Source: Pachypanchax playfairii
Lineage: Eukaryota > Chordata > Actinopteri > Cyprinodontiformes > Aplocheilidae
Direction: 5' to 3'
DNA length: 64,000 nt
NCBI GenBank assembly: GCA_006937955.1
Contig: SSNP01000084.1
Coordinates: forward strand, 1,397,090 to 1,461,089
Shown here in pieces: positions 26,400 to 40,300 of this stretch. The first letter of the stretch is position 1. The number at the start of each line of letters is the position of its first letter. A program made the position numbers and the translations under genes. The notes beneath the pieces are model-generated. The model was not told the DNA's origin. It searched no databases and saw only the letters and a program-made list of their open reading frames with translations.

Positions 26400-27537
26400 T
26401 AAGTCACAGAGCTACTCCAACAAGCTGCCACCAGTTATAGCGCTATTCCGGAATAAATGTCAACACGTTTTATTGGGGAACGTTTTATTGGGGAATATAC
26501 ATGGTGGAGGTCCAGTATCTCCAAAACTCTGTGTGTTGATCATCACATCTGCTTGGAAATTAGTGCAAAAGCTTCTAATTTTAAAGGTGACAATAAATCA
26601 GAAAGACTCCAGCTGCTCCTTTTTACAGCTGGAACTGAATTCAATTCCAGTTCAAACTGGACCGTGATTTGGAACGATCCATATAACCACTGATGAGCTG
26701 TTTTACTGTATCGATATGCATCATGAACAATGAGAAGTAAGTGTAATTTTCTGGAAACAACAGCTTTTTGTTGCAGTCTGTTTTATATTCTTGTCAAAAC
26801 ATGAAATTCTCTACAATTGTAGAAGTAAATAATCCTTGATCACGATGCCCTGTGCGCAGGTTGTTTGGAAGACGTTTTACTGGCATTCCTACGCAGAGGG
26901 TTTGCGTGGAACATTCGTGGAAAATCTTAGAGCAGACCATCGACTTGGCCATGAACTTCTGAACAAGCCATGGACACTAGATTCTTTTAAAGGTGGTAAA
27001 GAGGATTTTGTAGCAAATTTAGATCTCAAATTTACTTTAAAATCATGTTATCAACTTGTAGTGGTCTTGTACTTATAGTTTCCAAAAGAAAAAGTTATAA
27101 TGTGCGTAAATCATAGACCTGGTGGGGCTTGGAATAAAGTAGCCAATAGATAACAAACCCATTTCATTATCTATTGGCTGCTAGGTTGTCAATCACAAAA
27201 GTAACAATAAACAGCCCTTTACCATTGATTATCCCGACATGTTCGAAGAAATAAAGTTGTAGTAGTTCCAGAAAAAACTCCAGCGATATTGATAGTAAAC
27301 AGACAATGGGAGATTTCTTGGCAAATTTCTAACAGAGGCGTTTCTGCCGTTGAGGGAAGAGGAGGAAGGGGGGTACTACGCATGTGAACTACTCAAAAAA
27401 CGGTAAACAGCTGTTGAGCTTCTCATTTGGGGCAAAATCCTCTACCACCTTCTAGGCTGCCATAAGGCTGCATTAAGGAAGCAGTAAGAAATAATAGGCA
27501 TTAGTATGGGTCATTGTGACAGAGGCTTTATGGTGAA
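26400..27537. other. Intron block, probably an unclassified repeat
   Basis: The sequence is compositionally distinct from its flanks and contains a perfect tandem 15-bp pair (cgttttattggggaa at 26466-26480 and 26481-26495). It also contains a hairpin with 13-bp arms (agccaatagataa at 27141-27153, its reverse complement at 27167-27179). The style resembles a non-autonomous fish DNA transposon, but I could not define matching termini. No coding sequence is supported. Confidence 0.4.
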
Positions 27538-27994
27538 CGTCAATTGGCTACTCAAAGTCTTGACTCAAATCTAATAATAATGATGATGCATGACCAAAAA
27601 TAAACTGTTCATGCTCAAAAACATCTAAATATGGCTGAAAAAAAAACAATTCTGCTAAGAAGAGCTGATCAAAATTCCTCTCCAGCAATAAAAGAAACTT
27701 ATTGCCTGTTATCTTATACATTTGATTGTAGATGTTGCCACCAGGTGTAGCAGAAACAATCATTAGGTTTAGGGGCAATTACCTTTTCACAAATGGCCAG
27801 GTTGGTTTGGAAAGATTTGTTCCCTTAATAAATGAAATCACCATTTAGCTGCTCTTTGTACTTACTCAGATTATCTTTGCTGTGATGTGTTGTTTAAAAA
27901 TCTAAAAAAAATAAAATAAAAGATTGTGACAGAAAGCAAAAACAAACCAAAAAAAATCTGTAAGGACAAACACTTTCTTGACAGCATTGTAGGT
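27538..27994 (-). mobile_element. Tc1/mariner-like transposon, one end only
   Basis: On the minus strand from 27994 it reads tacaatgctgtcaag, then a tttattaagggaac segment, a ccaacctggcc segment and ttgcccctaaacctaatgat. It continues as the terminal part of an abundant fish Tc1/mariner-like element with a long (about 210 bp) terminal inverted repeat. About 240 bp of the internal sequence follows before the match stops near 27538. The other end and nearly all of the transposase are missing, so this is a truncated relic. The match is from memory of the repeat family and contains many substitutions and small indels. Confidence 0.75.
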
Positions 27995-30900
27995 CTTTTT
28001 TAGAAATACTAAAATATGCATAGTTTGTTTATATGTTACATTTTACAAAATGTACAAGTTAGGTGCATCCATCTACCTATTTTCCATGTTTAGTGGGGTT
28101 TTTTGTGTGTGTGTATACATGCAGAAGGTCAGCTGGTCCAGAAACAATTTAGAGGTAACATCCTGCTAAAATGTAACACTAACCCAACAGGGAGATTAAA
28201 AACCTGCTCCAACAAAGAAGAAGAGTGCTCATTTATGCAGCCTTCCAGTTGGTAAATGTGTATTCATGTGAGAGAACGACAGTGTACAATTGTTTATGAG
28301 TGCTTATAAACATCGTGGGAAACTTGGTGGAGTACAGTGCGGTACAGATGGAAGTAGAGAGAAAAAGACTGATGGCAGAGGAAAAGATATATGCTTGGAT
28401 GAAGAAGTTAATAAAATTGAAGCTCTGTTATGATGAATAAGGAAAGGACCATAAAAGAGAATGTATGTAGTGAATCTCCCTGGCGAGCAGTGCTGAACAG
28501 CCTGGTGAGCGCACCCAGGGGAAGACTTTTTAATCTGCAGCCCTCCCCAACACTCTGTACTGCACGGGGAAATGGACCCACATTCTGTTTGAGTTTCAAT
28601 AAGACAGAGATGTGAAACCACGAGCTGGGCATAGACTGAAAGAAAGAGGCAAAGCCATGATGATACAGCAAAGAATTAGGAAGCTGAAATTCATGTGACT
28701 GTTATGAGCAATGGCAGATGAGTGTCCGACTTTATAAAAGAAACAGAAAGAAGAAAATGTAAAGATTTGTATTTTTATGGGAAGTCAATGTTTGCCTTAG
28801 TGACATGAATACTATCATCTCTAATTCAAGTAGCACACCTCACTGATACTTTTATACTAAAGAGCAATTTGCATTTTTTGCCTGTTACTCTTGCATTAAG
28901 TACAGCTGCACTCCATCAACTACTTTCATATAGGTTGAATAATAAATGCCTTCCACTCTGTTCTCATTAGTCAATTGATCTTTCAAATATGGGGAAATGC
29001 AAGGCAACCCATTTTATTGACTCGGATAAAACAAACTTATTTTTCTTAGAAATGATCCTAAGTACTAAAAACATGTGTTATGAACTCGGGGTTGCTCAGC
29101 TTATACCAACACAGTTGTCTTTTTCATGTTATAGTCATTGTATATACAAACCCAAAGCCCTTTCTCTTTCAATCCAAGTTTTCCATCAAGATTAAGAAAA
29201 ATGTTCAGCATAAACACACTCTTTGTTTAAAGGATGCCAAACTAGTTGCTTGGCAGACATTATTGTAATGTTGTCAAGTCCAAAATGAGATGGCAGGAGT
29301 ACAAACTAGGTGTTTCAGGCAATTAAGTAGTTGTGTTTGCATTAAACTGCAAACATTTTGCTCTTAAAAAGATATATTACAATTTGACAAAAAAATGAAA
29401 GCGCCAAAACAGTTTTGCTGTCTTTGAAAGTCTTTCAACAATTACAGACACCTGTTTTACTTGGTAATGTTTGTCTTAATATTATTCATAGCCTCTATGC
29501 TGCAGACACACCAATCCTTCTTAAAGAACAAAAGGATGTTTTGTCTTCCAAGTCACTTAGTCTGATTCTTTTCTCCCAACATTTGATTATTGTCTGGAAA
29601 TGAGCAAATCTTTCCTCTTCTGGGTTTTCAAATTTATTGCACATGTGCAATGAAAGTTTTAAAGGAAAAAAGACAAAAAAACTGTGTTATGTTTTTAAAG
29701 AAACCAGTTTAAGAGCTATATTGGCTAATGTCAGATCATGAATTGGGCTTTAGCCAACTAAGCTATCCGATTAGCTGAAGTAGGATTACACAGAGGTCGT
29801 AACACTTATTTGAAAACATCTTTGTTTTTTTCATAACATTATCGGTCAGGGTGACCTGTCAGAATGTTAGTGACCATGAACAAGTCCAGTTTGTAAAACA
29901 TATGTACCAGATGTTTATTTCCTCAATTTATTTTTTTATTGTTACCTTCTTGTGTATGCGCATGCTGTTTAGAAGTTCTCAGTTTAAATATCTAATTTTC
30001 TCCTTTTGAGTAGTCATGCATTTGAATGACAATATTTCTGACTTGTTTCCTGTTGCTAGAAAGTGAGGCTGGTGAAAGGCAGAAAGAATGGCGAGGTCTT
30101 TGTGAGTGCAGCCGTGGCAGCTGTTCATTTTTCGCCTGAGTTGCTTTCAGAGAAGCCAGTTACCTTGCTGATGATAAATGTCTGTGTACGCTGAGCTGTC
30201 TCAGAACTCCAGCAGCCTTTAAACCCAGACAGCCTGCATAGTTTCAGCCCCTCAACCTCAGCCTGTCCTTCAACACTTCAGATCAATGGCAGTCTCTACT
30301 CACCCTGGTCAGTAGATACTTGAGGCGCAGCTGCCTACGCAAAAAGTCTATTTAGTGTTATAGTTAATGTTCATGTGGATTGAAACCTTCATGATAGTGT
30401 GATGTCCCAGTGGCCATCAACAAGGCAACATGTGTAGCATGTAGCTGTGAGGTGGAGTAATGGGTTGGGAGCGCTACTGGAATGACTGTGATTGCTGCCT
30501 ATGTGTGTGGATAACGAGGAATCTGGACCCGATGAGATCTCTGATGCTGTGATGAGGTCAGCCATTTACCTCCAGTTCAGCCATTTACCTCTGACAGTCT
30601 TTATCTGTTTGACTTAAAACTGGTTTCTTTCTCTCTGAAGTTCCCACTTGCTTCATCTTTTCCCCTACCTTCTCGCTTCTCTTCTCGCTAATCAAGTTTT
30701 TTATCTCACTAACTTTGCTTTGATGTTCCATTCATTCACCCCCCCCAGCTCAATCTTCTCGTTCTCCTCCTCTCTTTTACCAGTAACTCCCTGTGAATCA
30801 GGTGCAGAGGCAGGAAATGATAGTCACGAAGCATTAGCAGAGCCAGAAGAGACAAATAAAATGTCAGCATTACAAATTGGGGATTTAATTCAAAATAAAA

Positions 30901-31034
30901 GGGTATTTACCATGGAGGAATCTCTCAGTGCAAGACTTCATTGATCTGCCATATATTAAATATGGAGCCCTGTATTTCTGGGCCCTGACTAAAATTCTCT
31001 GTGTCTGCTTCCGTCAGTTTTGATTATTATTTAA
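27995..31034 (+). other. Intron block with no recognisable gene
   Basis: Non-coding sequence. The part at about 30060-30340 is more GC-rich than its surroundings and could be regulatory, but I see no specific motif. Short open frames here show no family resemblance. Confidence 0.6.
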
Positions 31035-31358
31035 CCCTATAATGCCCCTTGTATCATATTTGCTACATAGTTTTGATCATTTCTAACATGGTTGCTCCCA
31101 GTAAATGATCCACTTGCCTTTTTTTCAGGTTATATCATCATTATTAAATGGATGAATGCATTATTATTAACTCATTTTTTATATTACAATTAAACCGTAA
31201 AGACGGCCAATGTAATAAATGTGATACAAAAAATCTATTATAAATACCATGATACAGCAAAGAACGGTTGTGAATTTTGTTCTAAGGCTTCGTAAACATC
31301 TCAGTTCCAAATAATCAGAATTTTCTGGCTATTTTTTAATAAGTTGGGTCTTACAGGG
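31035..31358. mobile_element. piggyBac-type MITE with TTAA duplications
   Basis: The 324-bp element starts ccctataatgcc and ends cttacaggg, giving terminal repeats CCCT(A/G)TAA. It is flanked on both sides by TTAA (31031-31034 and 31359-31362), the diagnostic target site of piggyBac transposons. Subterminal tatcat/gatac motifs recur inside. There is no transposase, so it would have been mobilised in trans. Confidence 0.8.
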
Positions 31359-31362
31359 TTAA

Positions 31363-34300
31363 CAGCTTGTGCCCCAACTTTTTAGAAGTGCAATACCATG
31401 CAATCTTTTTTTCTTTTCCTTTTTCTTTGAGAACCACTTCTTCTGTCATTATGACACATCACATTGCCAGAAGAGTGCCTTAAAACACAGGTAAAAATAA
31501 GGTAATTTCTTACTTTTTATATTGCATATTTATCAGACACTTTCTCAATATTTTTATTCCACTTACAATGGTCACCCTTTTGAGTGGATGACTTATGGAC
31601 AAGGAAACGGAACTTGTGATGTAATTTTAATGCCATTTTAAGTGTTCACTGTAAATTTGCTTCTCTGTCTCATTTCATTTAAGTCCCATTATTTTTATAA
31701 CACTGACATTATTTTATATCTGAGAAAACCAATGTTGGCAAGGTGGCCATTTTCACATGAGAAGCCTGTATCAAATGTTTTTTCAAGTTCTGGAGACCTT
31801 TAAGGTAGAGTAGACTTACAAAAGTTTTAAAAGAAACATGAAAAATGCAATTGAAAAATGGAGAAGGGGACTCAGGGAGGAAGTGGAATCAGTAAAAAAG
31901 CAAAGCAGAAGAAATGGGACACAATGAAAATTGAAGCAAAGTGAAACAGCAAAGCACAAGGAAAAGAGTAAAAGCCTCAGGCTGAAAGGCACCAGCCCAA
32001 GTATCATAGTCAATTAACATCCAAGCCCAGCACTAATTCTCAGTCTATTTCAGACCATTAATTATGTGCACCATCAGTTCCAGCTCACTTGGCCTGACAC
32101 AAGTCTTCATCACATTGCTTTGGCCCCCAAGGATCATGTTTTACTAGGAGAGCATCCACAGTTTACATATTCATGAAGATGAAAACTGTGTAGATCAAAC
32201 GCACTCATAGGACTTCTTCAGTAAAGAAGTGAGAATTTAACAAAACTATCAAAGTGCCACGAAGATCATCTTTAAAATGCCAATTATCTTTTATACACTC
32301 ATCCCTGGTACAGCACTTCAGGTGAGATGTTTTAATAGCATCAAGGTTAGTTTGCTTACATCAGCATGGTTTGAGAAGTTCTTATCTAAATGTTTGAAGA
32401 ACTTGAAGTTGAATGTGTCAGCAAACCCAGTGAGGAGTCATACTAAGCTGTAAAGTAGCTGGGTTTCTTTCTCCCTAGACAAGCAAGATGTGCAGGCAGA
32501 AATTAAGTTAACTGAGGCTTTAAAAACCAAATTAAAATGTTTCAGCTAATTACCTTTCTCACACATCATAGCTCTGACCCAATCCAAGTTCTGGCCTTTG
32601 TGTTTGAGAGGTTTTTGGATGCGTTCTAGTAACACTTGGCTGCCCTGTTCTAATTTCATCACAAGCAACAGCATCTTCTTTACATGCTTAAAGCAGAAGG
32701 TCAGAAAATAATTTTCAACAGACCGAAAAAACAAGCCTTAATTTGTAGGTTGTGTTTTTGAAGAATAAAACAAGAACTGCTGTGGGAAAAAAAAAGACAG
32801 AAAAGTCAACAAAATGGCTCAGGATTATTTATGTTTGTGTTCTGAAATGCATTTTTTTCTGTAAAAAATTATTGTAACATGTACAAAAAATCTGCTAATA
32901 CATTATTTAAATTGCACTTTTCTACAATTGTTTTTAGAAAAACAAACAAAATGTCAGAATAAAAAAAAATAACGTGTTGAGCAAATGAAAGAGGCTTTAT
33001 CATAGTACAACAATCAACTGAGTCAATTCTTCATCCAGTTATCCAGTCAGTTCTTTTTAGAGTTAGAAAGCCTCATCTCCATAATGATAATCAATTAATG
33101 AGTCTAAAATGAACAATATGAGCAGTATGGAGATGAATGAGGGAGTAAAAATTCACATGGGAACATGTTATTCAGCACCATCTTGTTCACACCCAGTAGC
33201 TACAATCGCTATGTCAGCTGATATAAGCTACAGAGCATCATTCTAAAACCCGACTGCAGTTACCTTGTTTTGCAGCCAAACTGTGTTACAGCATCTGGCT
33301 GGATCACGGAAAGGCGAGCAGAGACAAGACTGCATCAAAACACAGTCAACCAACATGAAAGTGCCCGGTCAGCTCCAGAGAGACAACAAACATCCAAATG
33401 TGTGTCACTACTTGTCATCACCTTCCAAAGCAGCTGTCACCGCCACTGTCATTGTGTCCATTGACAGATCCCCCCCTCCCCTCCTCCTTACCATTTTCTT
33501 AAAATATATGACAACATATAACATCCTGAATTAAACAGGTTAAATGAGCCATGTTTTTGTATTTTTTTTAATCCATTCCAGACATTTTAGATAAAATCAT
33601 CTACAGTTAAAACATCTATTGTTGATTTAGCTGATTGAAACCACTTAAAATTAATGCTAATTGCAATTGGAGCCTGTTGATTGGAATAGATGGACAAAAA
33701 AGTAAAGTACCACTGGGGATGTTGTCAGAACATGAATTTAGATTTAACACTGAGTCAGCTGGTTCAAAATGTTCACTGCTTGCTAGACTTGTCACCTTGC
33801 TCTGTGGCCTAAAAAACATTTTTACAGACACCATAATGCCAGTCTGTCAGGAAACAGAAAGGGAAGTGGGATTTTTTAAAATCATTCCGATGTGTGCGTA
33901 GAAGAAGCTGGTGTGTGATCACAAATGTGTCTCTTTTTTTTTTTCATTTAGTGTAATATTTAGAAGTATTACAAGTTTCTATAGTATGTATTTACAAGTT
34001 AATGTCATGTTTGAGCAACCCTAGTTCAAGTTTTTTTTATGTTTTTGTGGATATCTATGTCAAAAAGAGGCCAATAAACAGGCATCGTTTGTGGTTTGAT
34101 CATACATGATAAAGTAAATTCAGTGGATGATATGATTGGCTGCCTGCAGAGACAGAAAAGCAGCAACAAAGCTAAATGAAAAGGATGCATCCAATATATT
34201 TTGTGACATTTCTGTCAATTCTAGTGTGACATTATTTTGAATTGTATTGCAACTTCTTTCAGTATAAATAAACCAGGACTGCTTCTCTAAAATAAAACTG

Positions 34301-37300
34301 CTTGAAAACATCAGATAGTATTATATATATTCACAATCCTCTGTGTTCAGTAAGTAACACTATCTTTTGTGAGTGAAAAATAAATAATCAGCACAAAAAG
34401 GCATTTTTTGGGAGAGTAGAAAAACAAGCCCAAAACAGCTCTTCAGTAAACAGCCTATTTGCTGTAGAAATCATTCAATTCCACGGTTAACCCCCATGAT
34501 ATTCAGTCTGTTTTCTTCAAAGTTTGAAATAAATTTCTTTTATTTATATGAAGTGCCACATCCCTGCTTTGTCTGTCCCATCACTTCTGTCAAACTGTTG
34601 TTTTATTGTTGGCAAATAGCATGAATTTGAGCCAAATGCATGAATGAAGGTTTTTAACCTGTAATCTAAAATCAATTTAAAGGCGCCTTTTCCCCTTATT
34701 TGAGCATCATTCCTGTTTCTTTTTCTCTTTATTGTTTTTTTTTTCTTCTGCCAAAGGTGCTGTTTGTGCTTTTCCATTGGCAGTTTGTATCCAATCTATT
34801 TATGTGCTCAGCTTTGATTGATTATGATTGGATCTCCGCACACCTCTTGCTGTAAGGGATACTCGAACTTTACAGCTTGCAGGCAAACAAAAAGGTCTTA
34901 TTCAATACCACAAATACAGCAACTGTACACTCTTCAGCCCACTGCATCTGCCATTTATTGCTCAAAATGAAAGCAGGGCAAGAAACATGACTGCAACAGA
35001 GACCATGAATATTTTACAATATTGCTGAAGGTAGAAGTTCTCTATTATCTGAAATATCTGGCGCAAGGTTCATTCCTCGGAGGTTTGAAGAAAACTCAGT
35101 TCTACTCATAACACAAGAATTCTTGTTCCAGATGTTTAACATGTTTCTCTACGGAGATAAATTCACTTTAGAGTTGAAATAAGAAAATCAGTGATCTATA
35201 TAAACATTTAAGAAAGAAAGCCGAGAAGTCACTGGTCTTAAATAAGTACGAGAAAGAAGACAGAGTTTTTTTCTTGTATCTGCGGCGCTGCAGTCAAAAC
35301 GAAACAGAGGTGGGTTTGAAGAAAAGAACAGGCACAATAATACATGGGGCTGATGGGTAATAATGTGGAAGAAGTTGAAAAAAGTCATCCATGAAATTGC
35401 TTGTTGCATCCTTTAAAACCTCTTGATTGATGGTGGCAATTTTAAAGCCTGGCACTTTCCCAGTTTTGTCGAAGTATTAGAAACAAGCTCTTCAGGGTTC
35501 TTTTCTCACACAAGTGCACCCTAAAACACTTTAACCCAGTTAAATAACAGCTATTGACTTTATAAGTTCCTGCTTCATTTCACCCCCCCTCCCCCCCCCT
35601 TTTTCCTTGTTGATAACTGATCAGGCATGGCAATTGACTGCTACAGCTTTGGGCAGTTTTGTAGGAAATACCTATTTTCCCAGGTAGAAAAAAAGGGAAT
35701 ATCAGACAATGTTTCTTTGAGGTCTTCGTATACTCCTAATACACATCAGCTGAGCAGCAGATCTTTTTTTTTTTTAACCCTCAACAGAATTTGTTCTGCA
35801 AAAAGTGCAGATGAATTTGTATCTTTCTACAAGTGCCATAGCAACAACCTTTATAACCCATAACCTCTAAACTATTAAATTATTATATAATTTGGTTAAA
35901 AAAAATGATGTATATATAGTGTAAGCATTTGGAATATTTTTTTTATTGATGTGTTCTCAACTCAGTGTGAGCTGGTATCAGTTCTATTTCTGCATTTGTC
36001 TACAAGCACTAAGGCTCAAGGAATAATTTGCTCTGTAAATGGAACAAGCAGGAGTTGCTCGCTCCTGCTGCCAAATGTAAGATAGCTTCAGTCTTACAGT
36101 TAATGGTGTTGCTGCTGATTGTTGGAGGACATCCACCAACCCCAAATCATACAGAATAATCATCTTATTTTAAAGTGCCTGTAGTGGAACAGAGCTCTGC
36201 AATATGTGGGATGTAGTTTATTTCACAAGTTACCATTTTTTTCATCATATTTTGTTTTTCTTAACCAGCTGACACTCGATTAAAAAATATATATCTTTCC
36301 GCTATTCCAAATTATTTCAGGCCGTTTCTTTATACATGTGGGTGTAATTGAATGTGTTGTTTGTTTAAACGGTTGCATTAGTAGCGGAAATGAGTCATAG
36401 TTTTTTTTTCCAGATGATTTTTTTTTTGTTTTTTCCCTTACTGCCTAACATCAGAGTTAATTATTCTTAATCTTGAAGAAAGATTTTTTTAAACATTTAT
36501 TTTTTCAGCTCCACAAACACTGAAAATTCATCCCATTTATAGATTATTACAAAAATCAATATACCCAAACTGGTACAGCGTTCCTTAATAATATACAAAA
36601 GACAGTTTAACAGTAAGAAACTAGACACATTTATATTAGGATTCAGAGCTGTAAAAGACCAAACAAACAAGAGGCACAATAACAATGAGGTTAATTCATT
36701 GTATATGAGGTTGTTTGTTCTCTTCTATGGCTCAGAATCATATTTTTCTTAGTTTTCTGTAGAAACACTGCATGTAAAAATATGATTTAATTTGCTGAAT
36801 AATTAGTTTGTTCCCCTTGAGAAGAGATAATCAAAGATAATACAATAAAATGTCAAAGTGCATTTCTTAATCATGTGCAGTGTGTGTTGGAGTCATCTCA
36901 CAGATGAAAGGTCACTCACCCCATATGTTCTTTGCCTTCAAGCATATGTTTCCACTTCTGCTCGACCCACTATTCAATTTTTTCATTTTTTTTATTTTAT
37001 TTTCCGACATAGGTGATTGTGCTGTTCTTCTTCAAAGTGTATTTGATGTTATGTGATCTTATTTAGTCAGAAAGGCGTGTGGTATGAATCGTACAGATGA
37101 AGTGAGCTGGACTCTGACTGTGCTCAGGGGAATGCAGGAAGTCCTGACAGAGAGGACGGAGATGAAGGTCGACTCACCCTGACTGCGAGCCAGCTGTCAC
37201 AAGTGGACATGCAGGAGAATCACCTGAAACCTGAATTGATTTCTTTGAGTGGGAGAGAACAAAATTTCAGATATCTGTTGACCTCACTTGATGAAATGTG

Positions 37301-40300
37301 TCACAGGCTGGATGAAGCGAGAGAAAGAGTTTAGACAGGCAGCAAATGTCATTGCAGGAAAAGATTAGCAGTGCCTTTTGAGAAGTGCCACTGGCCAACT
37401 TCCTCCACTCACACCCCTGTCACTTCTAACCATGTATAGACTCATTACCTTAACTTCTAAAGAGGAGATAGTTTGTCTTTTTGCACTGCAGAAACATCCC
37501 AACTTTGTGTTTATAATGTAATATCTCATATTAGATGCAAAACAGATGCGTTCCCATGTGTTTGTCTGCAAGTGATGGGAAAGACAGTGTGCTTGTGTGA
37601 AGTTGTGTGTCAAGACAAGTAAATAAAGACATGTAATCATACGCCAATCTCAATATCCTAGTTAGCTTTTTATTCATAGAAACCTTGTTGAGTTGCCCAG
37701 CTCATGTCTCTGGTTATTCTCTAAGCCCTCGTCTTTCAAACAGCTGTTAGCGTGATTATTTATTAATTCTGTTTTTGCCGAATCGCACCCTCAGAACATC
37801 ACTTGATAGAGTTTCCTAGCAATGGAGAGAAGCCAACTTGTGCTGATAATTAGGCATTTTAGCCAGAGGACTTGATCCCAAAACAAGCAGAGCCCCCAAG
37901 CAAATGCATTAATTTATCACCACATTGGACAAGTGTGGTATTAAAACAGTGGGAAACCTTAAACTATGTTTCCAAATGTAATGCCACCTAAAATCTGAAC
38001 GTATAAGGCTGTAAATTTGATCTTTTGGTCTTAGTATCCGTGTCTGATAAGGACAATAATTTAGTAGGTAATTTGTATGTTATTTGGAGAAGTTATGATG
38101 TTTGAATTGTGTGTATTTGGACCGTCTCAGTATTTTATGACAGACTTGTGCTTTTAATAATATCCTAATGAATAATTTGACATATGCAAATTATTTTAAG
38201 GTTTAAATTCTCATTGTAACACAGTCATAATTTGAGATAAGAACTGTGGGAAATGAGGCTCTCAATCATTAGTTAAAAAATCTTTCCACATGTATCACAA
38301 ATAAAGGAATTGGGACTGTAACATTTTTTAAACCTGTCATCACTTGCAAGTTATTTCTTCAATAAATCCGTTATTTAAAATTTAAAATTCCTAGTTTAAT
38401 AACAAAAAGAGAAGATATTTCTCTCCATGTCTGGTGCTTTTGCCAACACTTCGTCATAGATGTTGCATATTAGAATTGGTTTTAATAGCAGATATGCAGA
38501 CAGACATGGTTGGTATAATTAAATAACATAGTTCAGAATGTACATTTACATTATAAATGGTACATTTTATCGAACTTTGTTCAGAATTCTGGCATCATAA
38601 AACACTTATTGAACCCCTTTCAGTTAATCTGTTGTAGATTTTTTCCCCTCATTATGCCAAACTAGTTCTCAAAAATTTGTTTTAGTATTTTTGTCAAGGT
38701 TCTCCCTATTTTATTTATTTATTCATTTCATTTAGTTCATTCATTTATCTGTTTAAATTGCAGTTTTGGATTTTATTGATAATTTTTAGTTAGTTCTAGA
38801 TGCCAATGGATGTCACTACATTTTAAATACAAAGTTTGATAAACAAGACAACAACCAGTCAGATATTTTTTAGATTAATTTAAAGCATCTAAATAAGATC
38901 GTAAACTATTTTAACAGTTACCAAATTAATGACTGAATAACATGCTACATAAAAACCTTATGCTGTCAGAGCAGAAAAAAGCACTTCTTTTTCCTAATTA
39001 TTCAATTTCTTCCATAATTTCATTAACCAAGCTTTGGTTTAAAAAGAAGAAGCAGAAGACTGTCAGAAGTAATTAAAAGATAAGGTGCTGAGAACAGTGT
39101 TCCTGTTCTTGCTGCATTAAGACATTTAGCTTCTACAGAGAGGGTAATATCCCCTGAACACATGCTGGAAAGACACACACATATCACACAGTGAAGATGT
39201 GACAGAGGTGCACTCCCACCTGCCAACAGACCCCTCACAGAGATGCAAACTGGAGAGAGATGTGTTGCATTCCCCCTGACGTCAGACTGGTGAGATATGA
39301 AATGTGACAAAAACCTCAATTGTTGTCGACACGAATCGTTCGCGAACAATCAAAACATTATGATGGACAACAATGAAATTAAAGAGGTGGTTCAACATTC
39401 CTCCTAACTTTCCTGCATTTGAGGGACTGAGAAATCATCCCACTACAGGAAACCTTTCTAAATACAGTACCTGTGTCTCATTCTGACTCTTTTGTGTTTA
39501 ATTTATTTAAGCCTCAGGCATATTGTAAAACACATACAATATTTTAAACACAAAGAATCATTTGAAAGTTTGATTTATGCATTTCCTCATTTCTTATTGA
39601 AATGATCACTGATAACAGCTCCTATTATATTCTACCTTTGTTTAGTTATAGCGTTGTTGAATTCCTTGTTTAAATAGTGTTTTATTGACAAATTGAATAG
39701 AAAAAGGAGATGATCCTGTCTTATCATAGCTAATAACCACAGCAAAACACTTGAACTGCAAAGGGTATTTTGCAGCTTTATAGCCAATAAAATGAGCATC
39801 CATGGTTGTATAATGAGTGCAGATGCAAAGTTTGAACAAGAAACCGACAGTCTGAGTACCCGTTGCAGCTACTCTACCCTCCAGCTGCAAGGATGAGATG
39901 CATTAAAAAAAAAAAAGAGCAGATTAGAGGAAAATGGTGGATCAACTTCATCAGTTAATTAAACTCTATTGCTGCTTGATGAGCAATTAATCAAGACAGT
40001 GTGCGGAGTGTCAGGCAGGGCTGAGCTCCTTGGGTGCAGCAAGCTAAGTGTGCACCATACACTATATTCCTTGGGAGGAGCAGCCCTATGGGAAGATGCA
40101 CTTACCAAGTGAGCAGCCCTAAAATTGTACAGGGTGTAATGGGCTGGGCTTATGTAAGCAGGCATCAATCATTTCCTGACATAAGTCTGCACCCTATTAG
40201 AGCTCCAGGATTAGACCTTCTCAGCATAAACTAATGTAGAAACGACTCCTCTAAGCCAGTTGAACTTCAGAAAATGCTCAAATTAATTCAATTATTAATT

